From Rebecca billardiae RCC1528 (lineage: Eukaryota; Haptophyta), in contig OZ251222.1 in assembly GCA_965240325.2 (NCBI GenBank), forward strand, positions 3,348,001 through 3,412,000: a stretch of 64,000 nt of DNA, read 5' to 3'. Shown one piece after another: positions 1-10,660 of the stretch. Both the position numbers and the translations under genes were made by a program. Position 1 is the first letter of the stretch. The number at the start of each line of letters is the position of its first letter. The notes under the pieces are model-generated. The model was not told where the DNA came from. It searched no databases and saw only the letters and a list, made by a program, of their open reading frames with translations.

Positions 1-878
1 TGGACCGCGTCAATGACGACGCCAAGCAGCTCGATGTGCTGGCATGCGGGCACGATCTTGGTCGGCTTGGCCGACGGCGGCAGACCCGCGGCGCGCAGCG
101 TCGAGCAGTAGAGCTGGAATGCCCGATCGAGGTCCCCCCGGTGCGAGCTCCACCCGAAACCGTCATCGACAAAATTCTTGAGCTTGAAGCGCAGCTCCCC
201 CGACCAGCGCGCCACGAACGCGTGCCGCAGCAGATCTGAGAGCCGGCAAAACAGGAACGGCGCGGACGCGGCGCCGAAGGGGAGCGAGGTGTACACGTAG
301 TAGGCGCCCTCCCACCAAATGCAGAGCAGCCACAGATCCTCCGGGCGCACGGCGACGCGCGTGTATGCCGCGTCGATGTCCACCTTGAAGATCCAGGTGC
401 CGGGGGTCAGATCGGCCAGGAGCTCGTCCAGCGACTCAAAGGTGAACCGCGGCGCGCGGATGTCGGCGTTCACGCCCGAGGCCGTCATGTCCACGATGAG
501 GCGGAAGTCGTCCTCGTCCTTCGGTACGCAACCGAGCGGCGACACCGCCACTGGCCGCGGCAGGGGCCGGCCGCCGCGCGCCGGCCCCGCCAGCACGCCC
601 GATGACACATACTCGGCGAGCCGCGCGCGCACAAACTCGGGCTGCGCCAGCGAGGAACGGTGGTTGGGACGGAACCGCGACACGCGCGCGCCGCGGTAGA
701 GCAGATCGACGCCGTCACGCAGCTCCACGGACAGGTCAACGCCGGTGAAGGCATGGATGAAGGACGCCAGCGCCACGTAGTTGCGCTGCATGGCGTTGGG
801 CACGAGACTGTGTGCGAGGTCAGCGCGCAGGCCGGTGCGCGCGACCATCTCGGCGGAGGTGATGGGCGGGCGAGTCAT
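1..878 (-). CDS. Reverse transcriptase of a retroelement (3' end cut by window edge)
   Basis: The minus strand is open from the ATG at 878 through base 1, so at least 292 residues are present and the C-terminus lies outside the window. Reading the strand gives the reverse-transcriptase core in order: a D-x-D-x-A-A-Y block (motif A) near 366-390, the S-L-P-F-G-A-A-S-A-P block (motif B) near 254-290, and F-V-D-D (motif C, the catalytic Asp pair) near 162-170. The short polymerase with FVDD and LPFG resembles DIRS/Ngaro-type (tyrosine-recombinase) retroelements more than Ty1/copia, but RNase H and recombinase domains are not visible, so the class is an inference. It follows the gag-like gene in the same frame, separated by one UAG at 945-947. 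Confidence 0.8.
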   Translation of the reverse strand, partial: MTRPPITSAEMVARTGLRADLAHSLVPNAMQRNYVALASFIHAFTGVDLSVELRDGVDLLYRGARVSRFRPNHRSSLAQPEFVRARLAEYVSSGVLAGPARGGRPLPRPVAVSPLGCVPKDEDDFRLIVDMTASGVNADIRAPRFTFESLDELLADLTPGTWIFKVDIDAAYTRVAVRPEDLWLLCIWWEGAYYVYTSLPFGAASAPFLFCRLSDLLRHAFVARWSGELRFKLKNFVDDGFGWSSHRGDLDRAFQLYCSTLRAAGLPPSAKPTKIVPACQHIELLGVVIDAV

Positions 879-944
879 AGCGAGCGGCGCGCCGCGGAAC
901 GCGGCGGGCACCGACAGGGGATCTCGTCGCGCGCCCACCGCCTC

Positions 945-3052
945 CTAGACGCGGCCCACGCCCGTGTGCTGCTGCACGTGCGCTGTCTCGGCGTGCGCGC
1001 CGGCCAAGTGGCCAAGGCTCCCGCACAGAGCGCACTTGGTGGCGTGCGCGAGCGTGAAGTTGTGCTGCATCTGCGCAGACGGTTGGCCGCCGGCCGACCG
1101 GTACGCGGCGAACAGCGGGCACGCCGCCGCGGAGCAGTCGCCGAATAGCTGGTGCCGTAGGCAGCCGTGCGCGCGGAAGACGCGGTGGTTGGCCTCCGAG
1201 AGCAGGGGCCGCCCGCTCGCGTCGCACACACCCCCGTACCGCGCCAGCTCGCGCGCCAGCGTCAGCGGCGGCACGCCCCCCGCAGAGGCGGCGCCCGGGA
1301 ACGGTTGCGGCAGCGTCCGCGGCGGCCCGCCTGGCGGCGGGGGCGGCGGGCCGGGAGGCGGCGCCTGCGGCCCCGGCGGGTACGGCGCCGGTGTGTACGG
1401 CGCCGGCCCGGGCGCCCAGGCCGAACCCGCCGGCGGCACGTACGTGAGCGCGAGCGGCGCGGGCCCGGGCTGCGCCCCCTGTACCGGCGGCGCCGGCGGG
1501 GCCGGCGCTGCCGCCTGCAGCCCCTGCGGGTACGGCGCCGGCGGGCACAGCGCCGGGCGGGGCGCCCAGGACGATCCTGCCGAGGGTGCGCACGTGAACG
1601 AGAGCGGCACGGGCCCGTGCGGCGCCACCTGCATCGGCGCCGACCACGACCAGCAGCCCCACTCCGCTGCGCCGGGCGCCGCCCCGCCAAAGCCGGGCGA
1701 CAGGTCCTGCACCATCAGCGACGGCGGCGGCGGCGGAATCGGCATGCTCCCACCGTAGACGCGCATCAGCGGGCGCATGGCAAACTTGTCATGGAAGGGG
1801 TTGTCGTTCTTGTAGCAGTCGAAGAACGGCTCCCGCCCGCCACCGATGCTCGCCACCAGCGCCGCCACGCCCGAGCGCGCGTCGAGCACCCGCCCGAGGC
1901 TCTCCGAGAATTCAGAGTGGAACTGTGCCGCCGCCCGCCAGTCGCGCGCCTCAGCGAGCTGCATCACGAAGCCCCTGTACTCGCGCAGCACCTCGGCGTC
2001 ACCCGCGCGCGTGCAGAAGCCCTCGGCCTGCTCGACGAGCAGTATGAAGTGGAGCTGGCTGAGGAGCTGGTAGGCCTCGCGCAGCTCGCCCTTCGTGTTG
2101 AAGTAGACGCTTCGATCGACCTGCGCGTGCGGCACCTCAGCCATGTTGAAGGACTCCCAGACGACCGAACCCGCCGCGTTCGCCGGCACGCCCAAGCCGC
2201 GCCGCATGGACGAAAACGCCCCGCGAGCCGGGAAGCTCGGCCTCCCCCCCCCGGTCCCACGGAGTTGGCCGCCCGCGCCGCCCGCGAGCGCGCAAGCGTT
2301 CGCGAACTCGTGCGCGGCCCCCGCAAGGAAGCCAGCCCCACCGAAGGGGACGGGATGCGGCACGAGCGAGCTGGGCGGGGCGAGGGGCGCCGCCGCGTCC
2401 GGCGCCGGCCGGACGCCCCAGGGCGGCGGCCGCGGCGGCGGGACAGAGGTGGGCCCCGTCGGTGCGCCGTCGGCGGGCGGCGCGCCCGAGTGGCCACCGA
2501 CCGCCCCATCACCCGCACCGTTGCCGTGGACGCCGCGAAGGAAGTCAGTGAGGCTGTTCGCGAGGTCGGGTGGTAGGCCAGTCGGAATGCCCGGCTGGCC
2601 AGCGGGCGCGGCCGGGGGGGCGGGTGCCTGCGGCTGCGCAGCAGCCGCCGTCGACGCGGCGCCGGCCGCTCGCCCGGGCGCGGGCGCGGGAGCAGCCCCC
2701 GCCGTCGTCCTGGCACCGGCCGCCGGCGCGGTCGCGGGCGGCGGCTGGACCGGCAGCGGGCCGAGCTGCTGCACCGGCGCGGCAGGCGGCAGGGTACTTG
2801 CTTGGCGGCCACCCGCGCGCCCACCCCGGCCCCGACCGCGGCCCCCGCCGCCGCGCCCACGAGCGCCGAGGACCTGCTGGTTGACGACGCGGCAGGCGGC
2901 AGGGTACTTGCTTGGCGGCCACCCGCGCGCCCACCCCGGCCCCGACCGCGGCCCCCGCCGCCGCGCCCACGAGCGCCGAGGACCTGCTGGTTGACGACGG
3001 CCGCTGCCGCCGCGCGGCGCCGCGACACGCGTTGGACTGCAGGCACCGCCAT
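945..3052 (-). pseudogene. Gag-like retroelement protein, frameshifted by a 110-bp duplication
   Basis: A proline/alanine/glycine-rich protein with a conserved-looking central part (about 1760-2150) and a C-terminal zinc-knuckle-like motif, C-x2-C-x4-H-x4-H, near 990-1040; a second Cys cluster lies just before it. This arrangement suits a nucleic-acid-binding Gag. The natural start appears to be the ATG at 3050-3052, but a 110-bp tandem duplication (about 2780-2999) is not a multiple of three and shifts the frame, so the ATG-led frame and the zinc-knuckle frame no longer connect. The long frame open to 3266 has only a GTG at its head and its first third is out-of-frame sequence. The gene ends in UAG at 945-947 and the reverse transcriptase continues in the same frame. 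No known Gag family was recognised beyond the knuckle. Confidence 0.6.
2780..2999. repeat. 110-bp tandem duplication inside the gag-like gene
   Basis: Two adjacent copies (about 2780-2889 and 2890-2999) are identical by eye. The period of 110 is not divisible by three, which causes the frame break described for the gag-like gene. Confidence 0.9.
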
Positions 3053-3627
3053 GTCGCCTGTCGGGACGGCGGGAGGCGGAGGAGCGCAGCTGGTTGTCCG
3101 TGCGGCTGCTCGGCGCCAAGCGTGGCCCGTCGGCTGGGTTTGGTAGTCGGGCGGCGGTCCGGTCGGCGGTCGGGCAGGGCGAGGTGCGCCGTGCGGTCGG
3201 GCGGGAAAGCGGACGGCTGCTGGGCGAAACTCGCAGAACTCGCTCCTGTTCGCCAAAGCCGGTCACTGCCCGTCAACTCCCGGCGCGCGCTCACTTTTCT
3301 GCGGTCCGCGCCAAAAGCGAGCTGCCACACGCTCGGAACGCTGTCCGGGGGCGCGCTGCGAGCTCCGAGCTCCGAGCCCGTCCGGGCGGGGGTGCGGTCG
3401 GAGGGGCGCTGGAGGAGGGTATCGGGCGGCGGCGAAGCGGCGCCGGCAGTCATAACGCGATAACCGCCGCAGACTGCCAAACCCGCCACTCCCGTCGCGT
3501 CGGCCATCGCCCCAAAACACTCAGGGTCGTTCTTCCGAGCCCCCCCACGCTTTTTCCCCAGCCCGAGCCCGAACATTGTTGTATGAGGACCTATTGCGAA
3601 CGCGGGGGCGTGGAGGCCTCCCCAGGA

Positions 3628-3698
3628 TGACGAAACTTGGCCGGGACCAAGTGTTGTTGGAAATCCAAACAACACTTGGTCCCGGCCAAATTTCGTCA
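3628..3698. repeat. Near-perfect inverted repeat (hairpin)
   Basis: Two arms of about 33 bases (3628-3660 and about 3666-3698), starting TGACGAAA and ending TTTCGTCA, can fold into a long stem with a loop of a few bases; there is one mismatch and one single-base indel. It sits upstream of the retroelement genes and might be a terminal or regulatory structure or a small separate insertion. Confidence 0.75.
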
Positions 3699-4548
3699 CA
3701 TACTATCTCGTCCCGAAAGATCGCAGGACGGAAGCTTCTGTGACTTCCAACATCGGCCCACGAGAGGGTCGAGAGCATGCCGTGCGTGCGTGCGGCGGTC
3801 GGCGGAGACAAGTACGACCGGCGCGTTCGCGCGCGCGCTCGTATGCTCGGCGGCGGTGGTGTTGAGGCTGGCCAGTCACGTGTGACGCCTGGCTGCGCTC
3901 GCGTGCTTGAGCGCAGCTTGTGCGGCGCAAGCCTCCGTTGTGTGATCTGACGTGCGCAGAATGCACTCGTCGCGCCTTGCGCCCGGAGCGTTTGAATTCG
4001 TAGAAGATTTCGACTCAGCCACGATGCACACGGTCGTGCGTGTCTCCAGAAGACACTTACGAGCAGGGCTCGACCGTGGCATGCCCACCATCTCCTCATA
4101 TCATCTCGCTTAGCTGTCTGCGCACACGCGACCAGCTCCACCGTGCTCGGCTGTCGGCGCCCGCTTGCGCGGTCGGTCGGTGGGACACCTGGTTGCCTAC
4201 ATTGCACACACGAGCTTCTCTTTGCAGATCAAGTGTGCGTTGGCGCTCTGACTGCCGCCCCTCGCCGACATCATGCGCACGAGAAGGGCCTGCACGTGCA
4301 CGACAGGGACGCTAGGGTCGCGGGCTGCCCTCGCTGCTTCTCCTAGGCTCCCTTGGACGAGCAGGTGCCGATCCTCCCGCAATCTCAATAGCTACCGGCG
4401 CAACTCCAAAACGGAAAGGAAATGCTCGCAAGAACGCCCGCGGCCCCTCGTTTTGAGCCCGAACATTTTTGTAAGCCACCCTAGACAAATGCTTCAGGAC
4501 AGATACCCGTCTGGGCGAGCTTGCGGGGGCTCGGAAGAACGACCCTCA
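3699..4548. other. Non-coding stretch between retroelement and E1
   Basis: No gene recognised. A 25-base inverted repeat brackets this stretch (arms 3520-3544 and 4525-4549, one mismatch), and a roughly 20-base direct repeat around GAGCCCGAACATT occurs at 3564-3583 and 4454-4473. These may be remnants of the ends of the neighbouring retroelement; DIRS-type elements have inverted ends. Confidence 0.4.
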
Positions 4549-4555
4549 GCCTCAG

Positions 4556-5139
4556 CAGTAAGGTCTGGCGTTTGCCACTGGCGACTGCACACGGCAACAG
4601 GGGCGTTTGCGCCCTGTTGTCGTGTGCACACTGGGGCGCAAAAGGGGTCACCCTCAGGGGGTTTCGCACTGCTGTTGCCGTGTGCACCGGCCCGCTGTGG
4701 CCGTGCACACGGCAACAGGGCGCAAACGGCCCTGTTGCCGTGTGCAGGCGTGCATGGCTTGCGATGGCAGCCAGCCGTCAGCAGGGCGCCACGCCCACTG
4801 TTCGTTGGTAGGCTGGCCCGATGGCGTCGCGGAGCTCACGCGTACGGGGGAGGAGGGCATCGACGAGGAGACGACCAAGGGCGAGAAGCAGCAGGGGGCA
4901 CGCAGCACGGGGCTCGGAGCATGCCGCGAGCACGCGTGCCTCCACACCGTCGCACATCAACCTTGCTCGTAGCTGTGCGCTGTGCTGCCACTCATCTCAC
5001 CATCGCCCATGCTACGGGCGCGGCCGGGTGGTGGGCATCTACCTGTCGGCGCAGCACTGGCACCGGTGGTCGCCAGACACTCCTCGACTTGCTCTGCGCG
5101 TCACAGCAAGGAGACGGCAGCGGCACAGCTGTGTGAGCT
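4556..5139 (+). repeat. E1 left terminal inverted repeat
   Basis: About 584 bp matching, in reverse orientation, 9936-10660, and matching the ends of E2. It contains a cluster of a 13-15-base motif built on CACACGGCAACAG in both orientations (for example around 4577-4625 and 4695-4745), forming hairpins that could be transposase-binding or secondary-structure sites. Confidence 0.85.
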
Positions 5140-5479
5140 CACAGATGAAGTGCTCCTCTGCTTTGCGAGGCTGAGAGGCTGAGCACGCGTGGCGAGCGCT
5201 GGCATTCCCCCGCATTCATGAGACCAACAGGTACATAGCCGTGCCCAGGAGCGCAGGACCAACCGCCGGGTGCTGCTTCAAACACCTGCGCCCCACTCTG
5301 CCGGCAGAATGAGGGGCGCTCTACTCTATGCTGCACGCGGCAGCAGCAGCTGGGCCGCTGGGATGGTCCTGCACGGATGACGGCGGTCGCCGCGGCTGAC
5401 AGCTTGGTGTCACTGGTTCGAAGGGCCTGGACGACGGACGCGCCGAGCGTGGTGACGCTGCTCGATGCGCCCACGGCAC

Positions 5480-6740
5480 TGCCAAGCGCACTGGAGCCGC
5501 TGCCTCGAGCACTACTGTGCCCGCGCCCAGCTTGGGCAGCAGCAGCTGCGCTCAACTCCACGCCGCGTGCCGTGGCAGCAGCAGGGATGGAGCCACGGCG
5601 GCCGGCGGCGGTCGACGGAGCTGTCGGCTCGGCGGTGCACGCCCGAGGGGCCTGGGCGGTGGGCGCACCGAACGCGGTGCCGCTGCTCGCCTCGCCCATG
5701 GCGCTGGAGCCGCTGCCATCCGACGCTGCTGCGCCCGCGCCCAGCTTGGGCAGCAGCGGCTGCGCTCGACTCCCCGCCGAGTGCGGCGGCAGCAGCAGGG
5801 ATGGTGCTACGGTGGGCGACGACGGTCGCTAGAGCTGAAAGCTCGGCGGTGCGCGCCCGAGGGGCCTGGGCGGTGGGCGCACCATACGCGGTGCCGCTGC
5901 TCGCCTCGCCCATGGCGCTCGAGCCGCTTCCATCCGACGCTGCTGCGCACGCGCCCAGCTCGGGCAGCAGCGGCTGCGCTCGACTCCGCGCAGAGTGCGG
6001 CGGCAGCAGCAGGGATGGTGCTACGGTGGGCGACGACGGTCGGTAGAGCTGAAAGCTCGGCGGTGCGCGCCTGAGGGGCCTGGGCGGTGGGCGCACCGAA
6101 CGCGGTGCCGCTGCTCGCCTCGCCCATGGCGCTGGAGCCGCTGCCATCCGACGCTGCTGCGCCCGCGCCAAGCTTGGGCAGCAGCGGCTGCGCTCGACTC
6201 CGCGCAGAGTGCGGCGGCAGCAGCAGGGATGCGGCGGCGGTCGACGGAGCTGTCAGCTCGGTGGTGCACGCCCGAGGGGCGTAGGCGCTGGACGCACCGA
6301 ACGCGGTGCCGCTGCTCGCCTCGCCCATGGCGCTGGAGCCGCTGCCATCCGACGCTGCTGCGCCCGCGCCCAGCTTGGGCAGCAGCGGCTGCGCTCGACT
6401 CCGCGCCGCGTGGGGCGGCAGCAGCAGGGATGGTGCTACGGTGGGCGACGACGGTCGCTAGAGCTGAAAGCTCGGCGGTGTGCGCCTGAGGGGCCTGGGC
6501 GGTGGGTGCATTGAGCGCGCTGACGCCTCTCGCCTCGCCCGGCGCGCTCGAGCCGCTGCCATCCGATGCTGCCGCGCCCGCGCCCTGTCGCGCCGAGTGC
6601 GGCTGCAGCATCAGGGATGGCGCCACGGCGGGCGGGCGGCGGTGCATGCAGCTAGCAGCTCGGTGCTGCACGCGCGAGGGGCCTGGGCGGCAGACGCGCG
6701 CAATGCAGTGACGCTGATGCACGCGTCAGGCGCGCTGGCC
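5480..6740 (+). repeat. E1 left tandem array, about 214-bp units
   Basis: The landmark CCATCCGACG recurs at 5716, 5930, 6144 and 6345, with diverged units at both edges, giving spacings of 214, 214 and 201 bp. Units are GC-rich with CAGCAG-type runs. Because 214 is not a multiple of three, open frames across the array pass through all three frames of the unit; I read it as satellite DNA, not a gene. E2 has two more units here. Confidence 0.85.
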
Positions 6741-7500
6741 AGCCCCCGGAGCTGTTGCTACGACACTTCTTCTGTCCTGCTGCGAGCCGAGCCGCCAGCA
6801 GGTTCAGTGGGGCGGGCAATGCCGGTCAGCTCATATTCATAAGGCCGGCGGCGCAGACCAGTCGTAGCCCGGCAGGTAGGCGATGCAGAAGTTATCAGCA
6901 GCATCATGCATCGTCATCAGCACTACATCAGCATCCGCCTATAGACGAGTCGTACGTATAGAACTAGCTGCTCTTTATTATCCGACTAGCCGTTCAGAGC
7001 GGTAGTATACTCCGACTATACGTCGATCGATGCATTAGCCAGCCCCGGGGCGGCGGCTGTCCGACACTCTGCCGTCATGTGCGTATATAAGTGACTCTTA
7101 CTCCACCTAGCGGTCTATCCGGATCGGTACCCTGGCGGCGGTGTTGTCGTCTGTCCGCCGAGTCACAGCCTGACTCGCGTAGCTAGTCACTTATCAGTGA
7201 TGTGATGGTCTCGTCGTCCGCGTCCGGACCGTGTCGACGACAAGTCGTGCCGTGGGCCTGGCGGCTCACAGTGTAAGTTAGTAGTAGCTAACTCATCATC
7301 AATGTAAGAGCATCAGTAGTGAGCAGCAGCAGTAGCAGCTCGACTGCTGGCGTCATCACGACCGTGCTACACTCCGGCCGGCGCGACACGGTCACGGTCA
7401 GCTGGTCAGCAGTATATATGATACTTACACCGGGACCGTAGTACTGTAGAGTAGAGTACGTATACGTAGTTTTAATAACGACGACCGGTCGTCGGCGCGC
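6741..7500. other. E1 single-copy core
   Basis: The unique centre between the two inverted arrays. It is less GC-rich, with many short TA and CAGCAG tracts, and no coding potential was recognised. It is shared with E2 (38191-39000) with small indels, including a TA run present only in E2. Confidence 0.7.
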
Positions 7501-7639
7501 GTGCCAAGCAGCACTCAGCACCGCCCGACCACCGCCGCCGGCCTGGCCGTGGCACCTCCCTGCTGCTACCACCGCATGCGGCGCGAAGCCTCTGGAGCGC
7601 AGCTGCTGCCAGGCCTGCCAGCTGCAGCCGTGCAGCGGC

Positions 7640-9460
7640 GCCGGGGCGCGGGCGCAGCGGCATCGGATGGCAGAGGCTCGAGCGCGCTACGGAACGAGGC
7701 GAGCGGCTACACCGCGCTCGGTGCGTCCAGCGCCCACGCCTCTCGGGTGGGCGCTGCCAAGCTTTCAGCTGCTGCGGCCGCCCGCCGTGGCACCATCCCT
7801 GCTGCTGCTGCCGCACGCGGCGCGGAGTCGAGCGCTGCTGCTGCTGCCCTGGCCGGGCGCGGGCGCAGCAGCACCTGATGGCAGCGGCTCCAGCGCTATG
7901 GGCGAGGCGAGCAGCGGCACCGCGCTCGGTGCGTCCAGCGCCCACGCCCCTCGGGCGTGCACCGCAGAGCTGCCGGCTGCAGCAACCGCCGCCGCCCGCC
8001 GTGCCACCATCCCTGCTGCTGCTGCCGCACGCGGTGCGGAGTCGAGCGCAGCCGCTGCTGCCCAAGCTGGGCGCGGGCGCAGCAGCGTCGGATGGCAGCG
8101 GCTCCAGCGCCATGGGCGAGGCGAGCAGCGGCACCGCGTTCGGTGCGCCCAGCGCCCAGGCCCCTCGGGCGTGCGCTGCCGAGCTTTCAGCTCTAGCGAC
8201 CGCCGCCGCCCGCCGTGGCACCATCCCTGCTGCTGCCGCCGCACTCTGCACGGAGTCGAGCGCAGCTGCTGCTGCCCAAGCTGGGCGCAAGCGCAGCAGC
8301 GTCGGATGGCAGGGCTCCAGCGCGCTGCGGGAGGCGAGCGGCGATGGCGCGCTCAGCGCGTCTGCAGCCCAGGCCCCTCGGGCGTGCGCCGCCGAGCTGC
8401 CGGCTGCAGCAACCGCCGCCGCCCACAGTGGCACCATCCCTGCTGCTGCTGCCGCACGCGGCGCGGAGTCGAGCGCCGCTGCTGCTGCTGCCCCAGCTGG
8501 GCGGGCGCACCACCACCGGATGGCAGCGGCTCGAGCGCGCTGCGGGAGACGAGCGGCGATGGCGCGCTCAGCGCGTCTGCAGCCCAGGCCCCTCGGGCGT
8601 GCGCCGCCGAGCTGCCGGCTGCAGCAACCGCCGCCGCCCACAGTGGCACCATCCCTGCTGCTGCTGCCGCACGCGGCGCGGAGTCGAGCGCCGCTGCTGC
8701 TGCTGCCCCAGCTGGGCGTGGGCGCACCAGCACCGGATGGCAGCGGCTCGAGCGCCATGGGCGAGGCGAGCAGCGGCACCGCGCTCGGTGCGTCCAGCGC
8801 CCACGCCCCTCGGGCGCACACAGCCGAGCTTTCAGCTCCAGCAACCCACGCCGCCCGCCGTGGCACCATCCCTGCTGCTGCCGCCGCACTCGGCGCGGAG
8901 TCGAGCGCAGCCGCTGCTGCCCAAGCTTGGCGCGTGCGCAGCAGCGTCGGATGGCAGCGGCTCGAGCGCCATGGGCGAGGCGAGCAGCGGCACCGCGTTC
9001 GGTGCGCCCACCGCCCAGGCCCCTCGGGCGCGCACCGCCGAGCTTTCAGCTCTAGCGACCGTCGTCGCCCACCGTAGCACCATCCCTGCTGCTGCCGCCG
9101 CACTCTGCGCGGAGTCGAGCGCAGCCGCTGCTGCCCAAGCTGGGCGCGGGCGCAGCAGCGTCGGATGGCAGCGGCTCCAGCGCGCTGCGGGAGGCGAGCA
9201 GTGACACCGCGCTCGGTGCATCCAATGCCCGGGCCCCTCGGGCGCGCACCGCCGAGCTGACAGCTGCGCCGACCCACGCCGCCCGCCGTGGCACCATCCC
9301 TGCTGCTGCAGCCAATGCGGCGCGGAGTCAAGTGCAGCTGCAGCTGGGCCCCAGCTGGGTCGGGCACAGCAGCACCAGATGGCAGCGGCTCCAGCGCGCT
9401 GGGCAGTGCCATGGTCGTGTGGAGCAACGTCACCGCGCTCGGCGCGTCCATCGACGAGGC
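7640..9460 (-). repeat. E1 right tandem array, inverted
   Basis: The same roughly 214-bp unit as the left array in opposite orientation, seen from recurring GGATGGCAGCGG-type landmarks (about nine units). Long frames on both strands exist only because the unit lacks stops; they have no known protein similarity that I can see. Confidence 0.82.
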
Positions 9461-9935
9461 CCCTCGAGCGAGCGACACCGAGCTGTCATCTGCGGCGAAA
9501 GCCGTCATCCGCCGCGGGACCATTCCAGCAGCTGCTGCCGCATGCAGCGCAGACTCGAGCGTGGCTGCCGCTGGTGTTGGCGGCCCGGATGGGCGCGGGT
9601 GCAGCATCATCAGGTGCCCGCGACCCCATCGCGGCGGGCGCGATGGGCCAGGTCGCTGCGTTTGGCGCGCCATTGCCCAGGCCGTTCAAGCGAGCACCAC
9701 CGAGCTGTTAGTTGGAGCAACTGCTGCCGCCCGTCATGATACTGTACGTACTGCTGCTGCAGCATCAACAGCGCCGCTGTTACCAGCAGCGCTGCGCTCG
9801 TGTATCCGAAGCAGCACCGCATTGATGGTCCTGCGGTCTGAGTAGGGGAGTATGCCAGTAGCTCGCATGCACCTGGAGTGCAGTCCATGCCTGTACTGCC
9901 TCGCCGAGTACTACTAGAGTAGTAGGACCTCATGT

Positions 9936-10660
9936 GCTCACGCAGCTGAGCCGCTGCCGTCTCCTTGCTGTGACGCGCAGAGCAAGTCGAGGAGTGTCTG
10001 GCGACCACCGGTGCCAGTGCTCTGCCGACAGGTAGATGCCCACCACCCGGCCGCGCCCGTAGCATGGGCGATGGTGAGATGAGTGGCAGCACAGCGCACA
10101 GCTACGAGCAAGGTTGATGTGCGACGGTGTGGAGGCACGCGTGCTCGCGGCATGCTCCGAGCCCCGTGCTGCGTGCCCCCTGCTGCTTCTCGCCCTTGGT
10201 CGTCTCCTCGTCGATGCCCTCCTCCCCCGTACGCGTGAGCTCCGCGACGCCATCGGGCCAGCCTACCAACGAACAGTGGGCGTGGCGCCCTGCTGACGGC
10301 TGGCTGCCATCGCAAGCCATGCACGCCTGCACACGGCAACAGGGCCGTTTGCGCCCTGTTGCCGTGTGCACGGCCACAGCGGGCCGGTGCACACGGCAAC
10401 AGCAGTGCGAAACCCCCTGAGGGTGACCCCTTTTGTGGCCGAACCTGCCAAGGTCCATTTCCCGTAGTCGGCATCTGGCAACGTGCCCGCGAGCCATTTT
10501 TTTATTCCGCGACGCGCCATTTCGCCTATTTGGCACCTCGCAAGGTGCCGCTCCCGCGGCCTCCGGCCCGGACCGATCTTGACCTTGCTGCGCCCCAAAC
10601 AGGGCGCAAACGCCCCTGTTGCCGTGTGCAGTCGCCAGTGGCAAACGCCAAACCTGGCTG
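9936..10660 (-). repeat. E1 right terminal inverted repeat with a nested insertion
   Basis: Reverse complement of the left end. Compared with the other three copies of this end, about 155 bp at 10435-10589 are extra (see the separate entry) and about 13 bp next to it are missing. Confidence 0.82.
10435..10589. other. Extra segment within E1 right end
   Basis: This is absent from E2 and from E1's own left end, which read straight from the TTTT before it to GCGCCCCA after it. It contains a short perfect hairpin GGCACCT...AGGTGCC near 10539-10556. No target duplication was identified, so it may be a small nested insertion or a gap-repair patch. Confidence 0.6.

Larger units (their letters stand above)
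1..3698 (-). mobile_element. Retroelement, partial, minus strand
   Basis: Gag-like gene (945-3052), in-frame UAG, and reverse transcriptase (1-878) form one element running right to left and leaving the window at base 1. The right boundary is uncertain: sequence upstream of the Gag start is non-coding, and a strong inverted repeat at 3628-3698 is a candidate end or regulatory structure. No long terminal repeat pair can be tested because the other end is outside the window. Confidence 0.6.
4556..10660. mobile_element. E1: 6.1-kb fold-back DNA transposon, non-autonomous
   Basis: The element starts CAGTAAGG and ends CCTGGCTG (the reverse complement of CAGCCAGG) and is flanked by a perfect 7-bp target-site duplication GCCTCAG (4549-4555 and 10661-10667). 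Structure: left inverted repeat (4556-5139), left array of about 214-bp units (about 5480-6740), a single-copy core, the same array in opposite orientation (about 7640-9460), right inverted repeat (9936-10660). It is therefore a giant palindrome with a unique centre, as in fold-back/Galileo-type elements. No transposase motif was found. A second copy with its own duplication is E2 at 35568-42669. The right end lies 121 bp past the kinesin stop codon. Confidence 0.88.

Noticed and set aside
945-3266. 773-codon frame as an intact Gag protein
   Set aside because: It begins with GTG and its first third lies upstream of the frameshifting duplication; the ATG at 3052 is in a different frame.
3521-4207. 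228-codon minus-strand frame
   Set aside because: Crosses the 3628-3698 hairpin and has no recognisable similarity.
4577-4745. CRISPR-like short repeats
   Set aside because: Motifs alternate in orientation, have no constant spacers and lie in a eukaryotic transposon end.
7472-9673. Long open frame of 733 codons across the E1 right array
   Set aside because: The repeat unit is 214/217 bp, so one frame passes through different frames of the unit; composition is Ala/Arg/Cys repeats with no fold. Treated as satellite.
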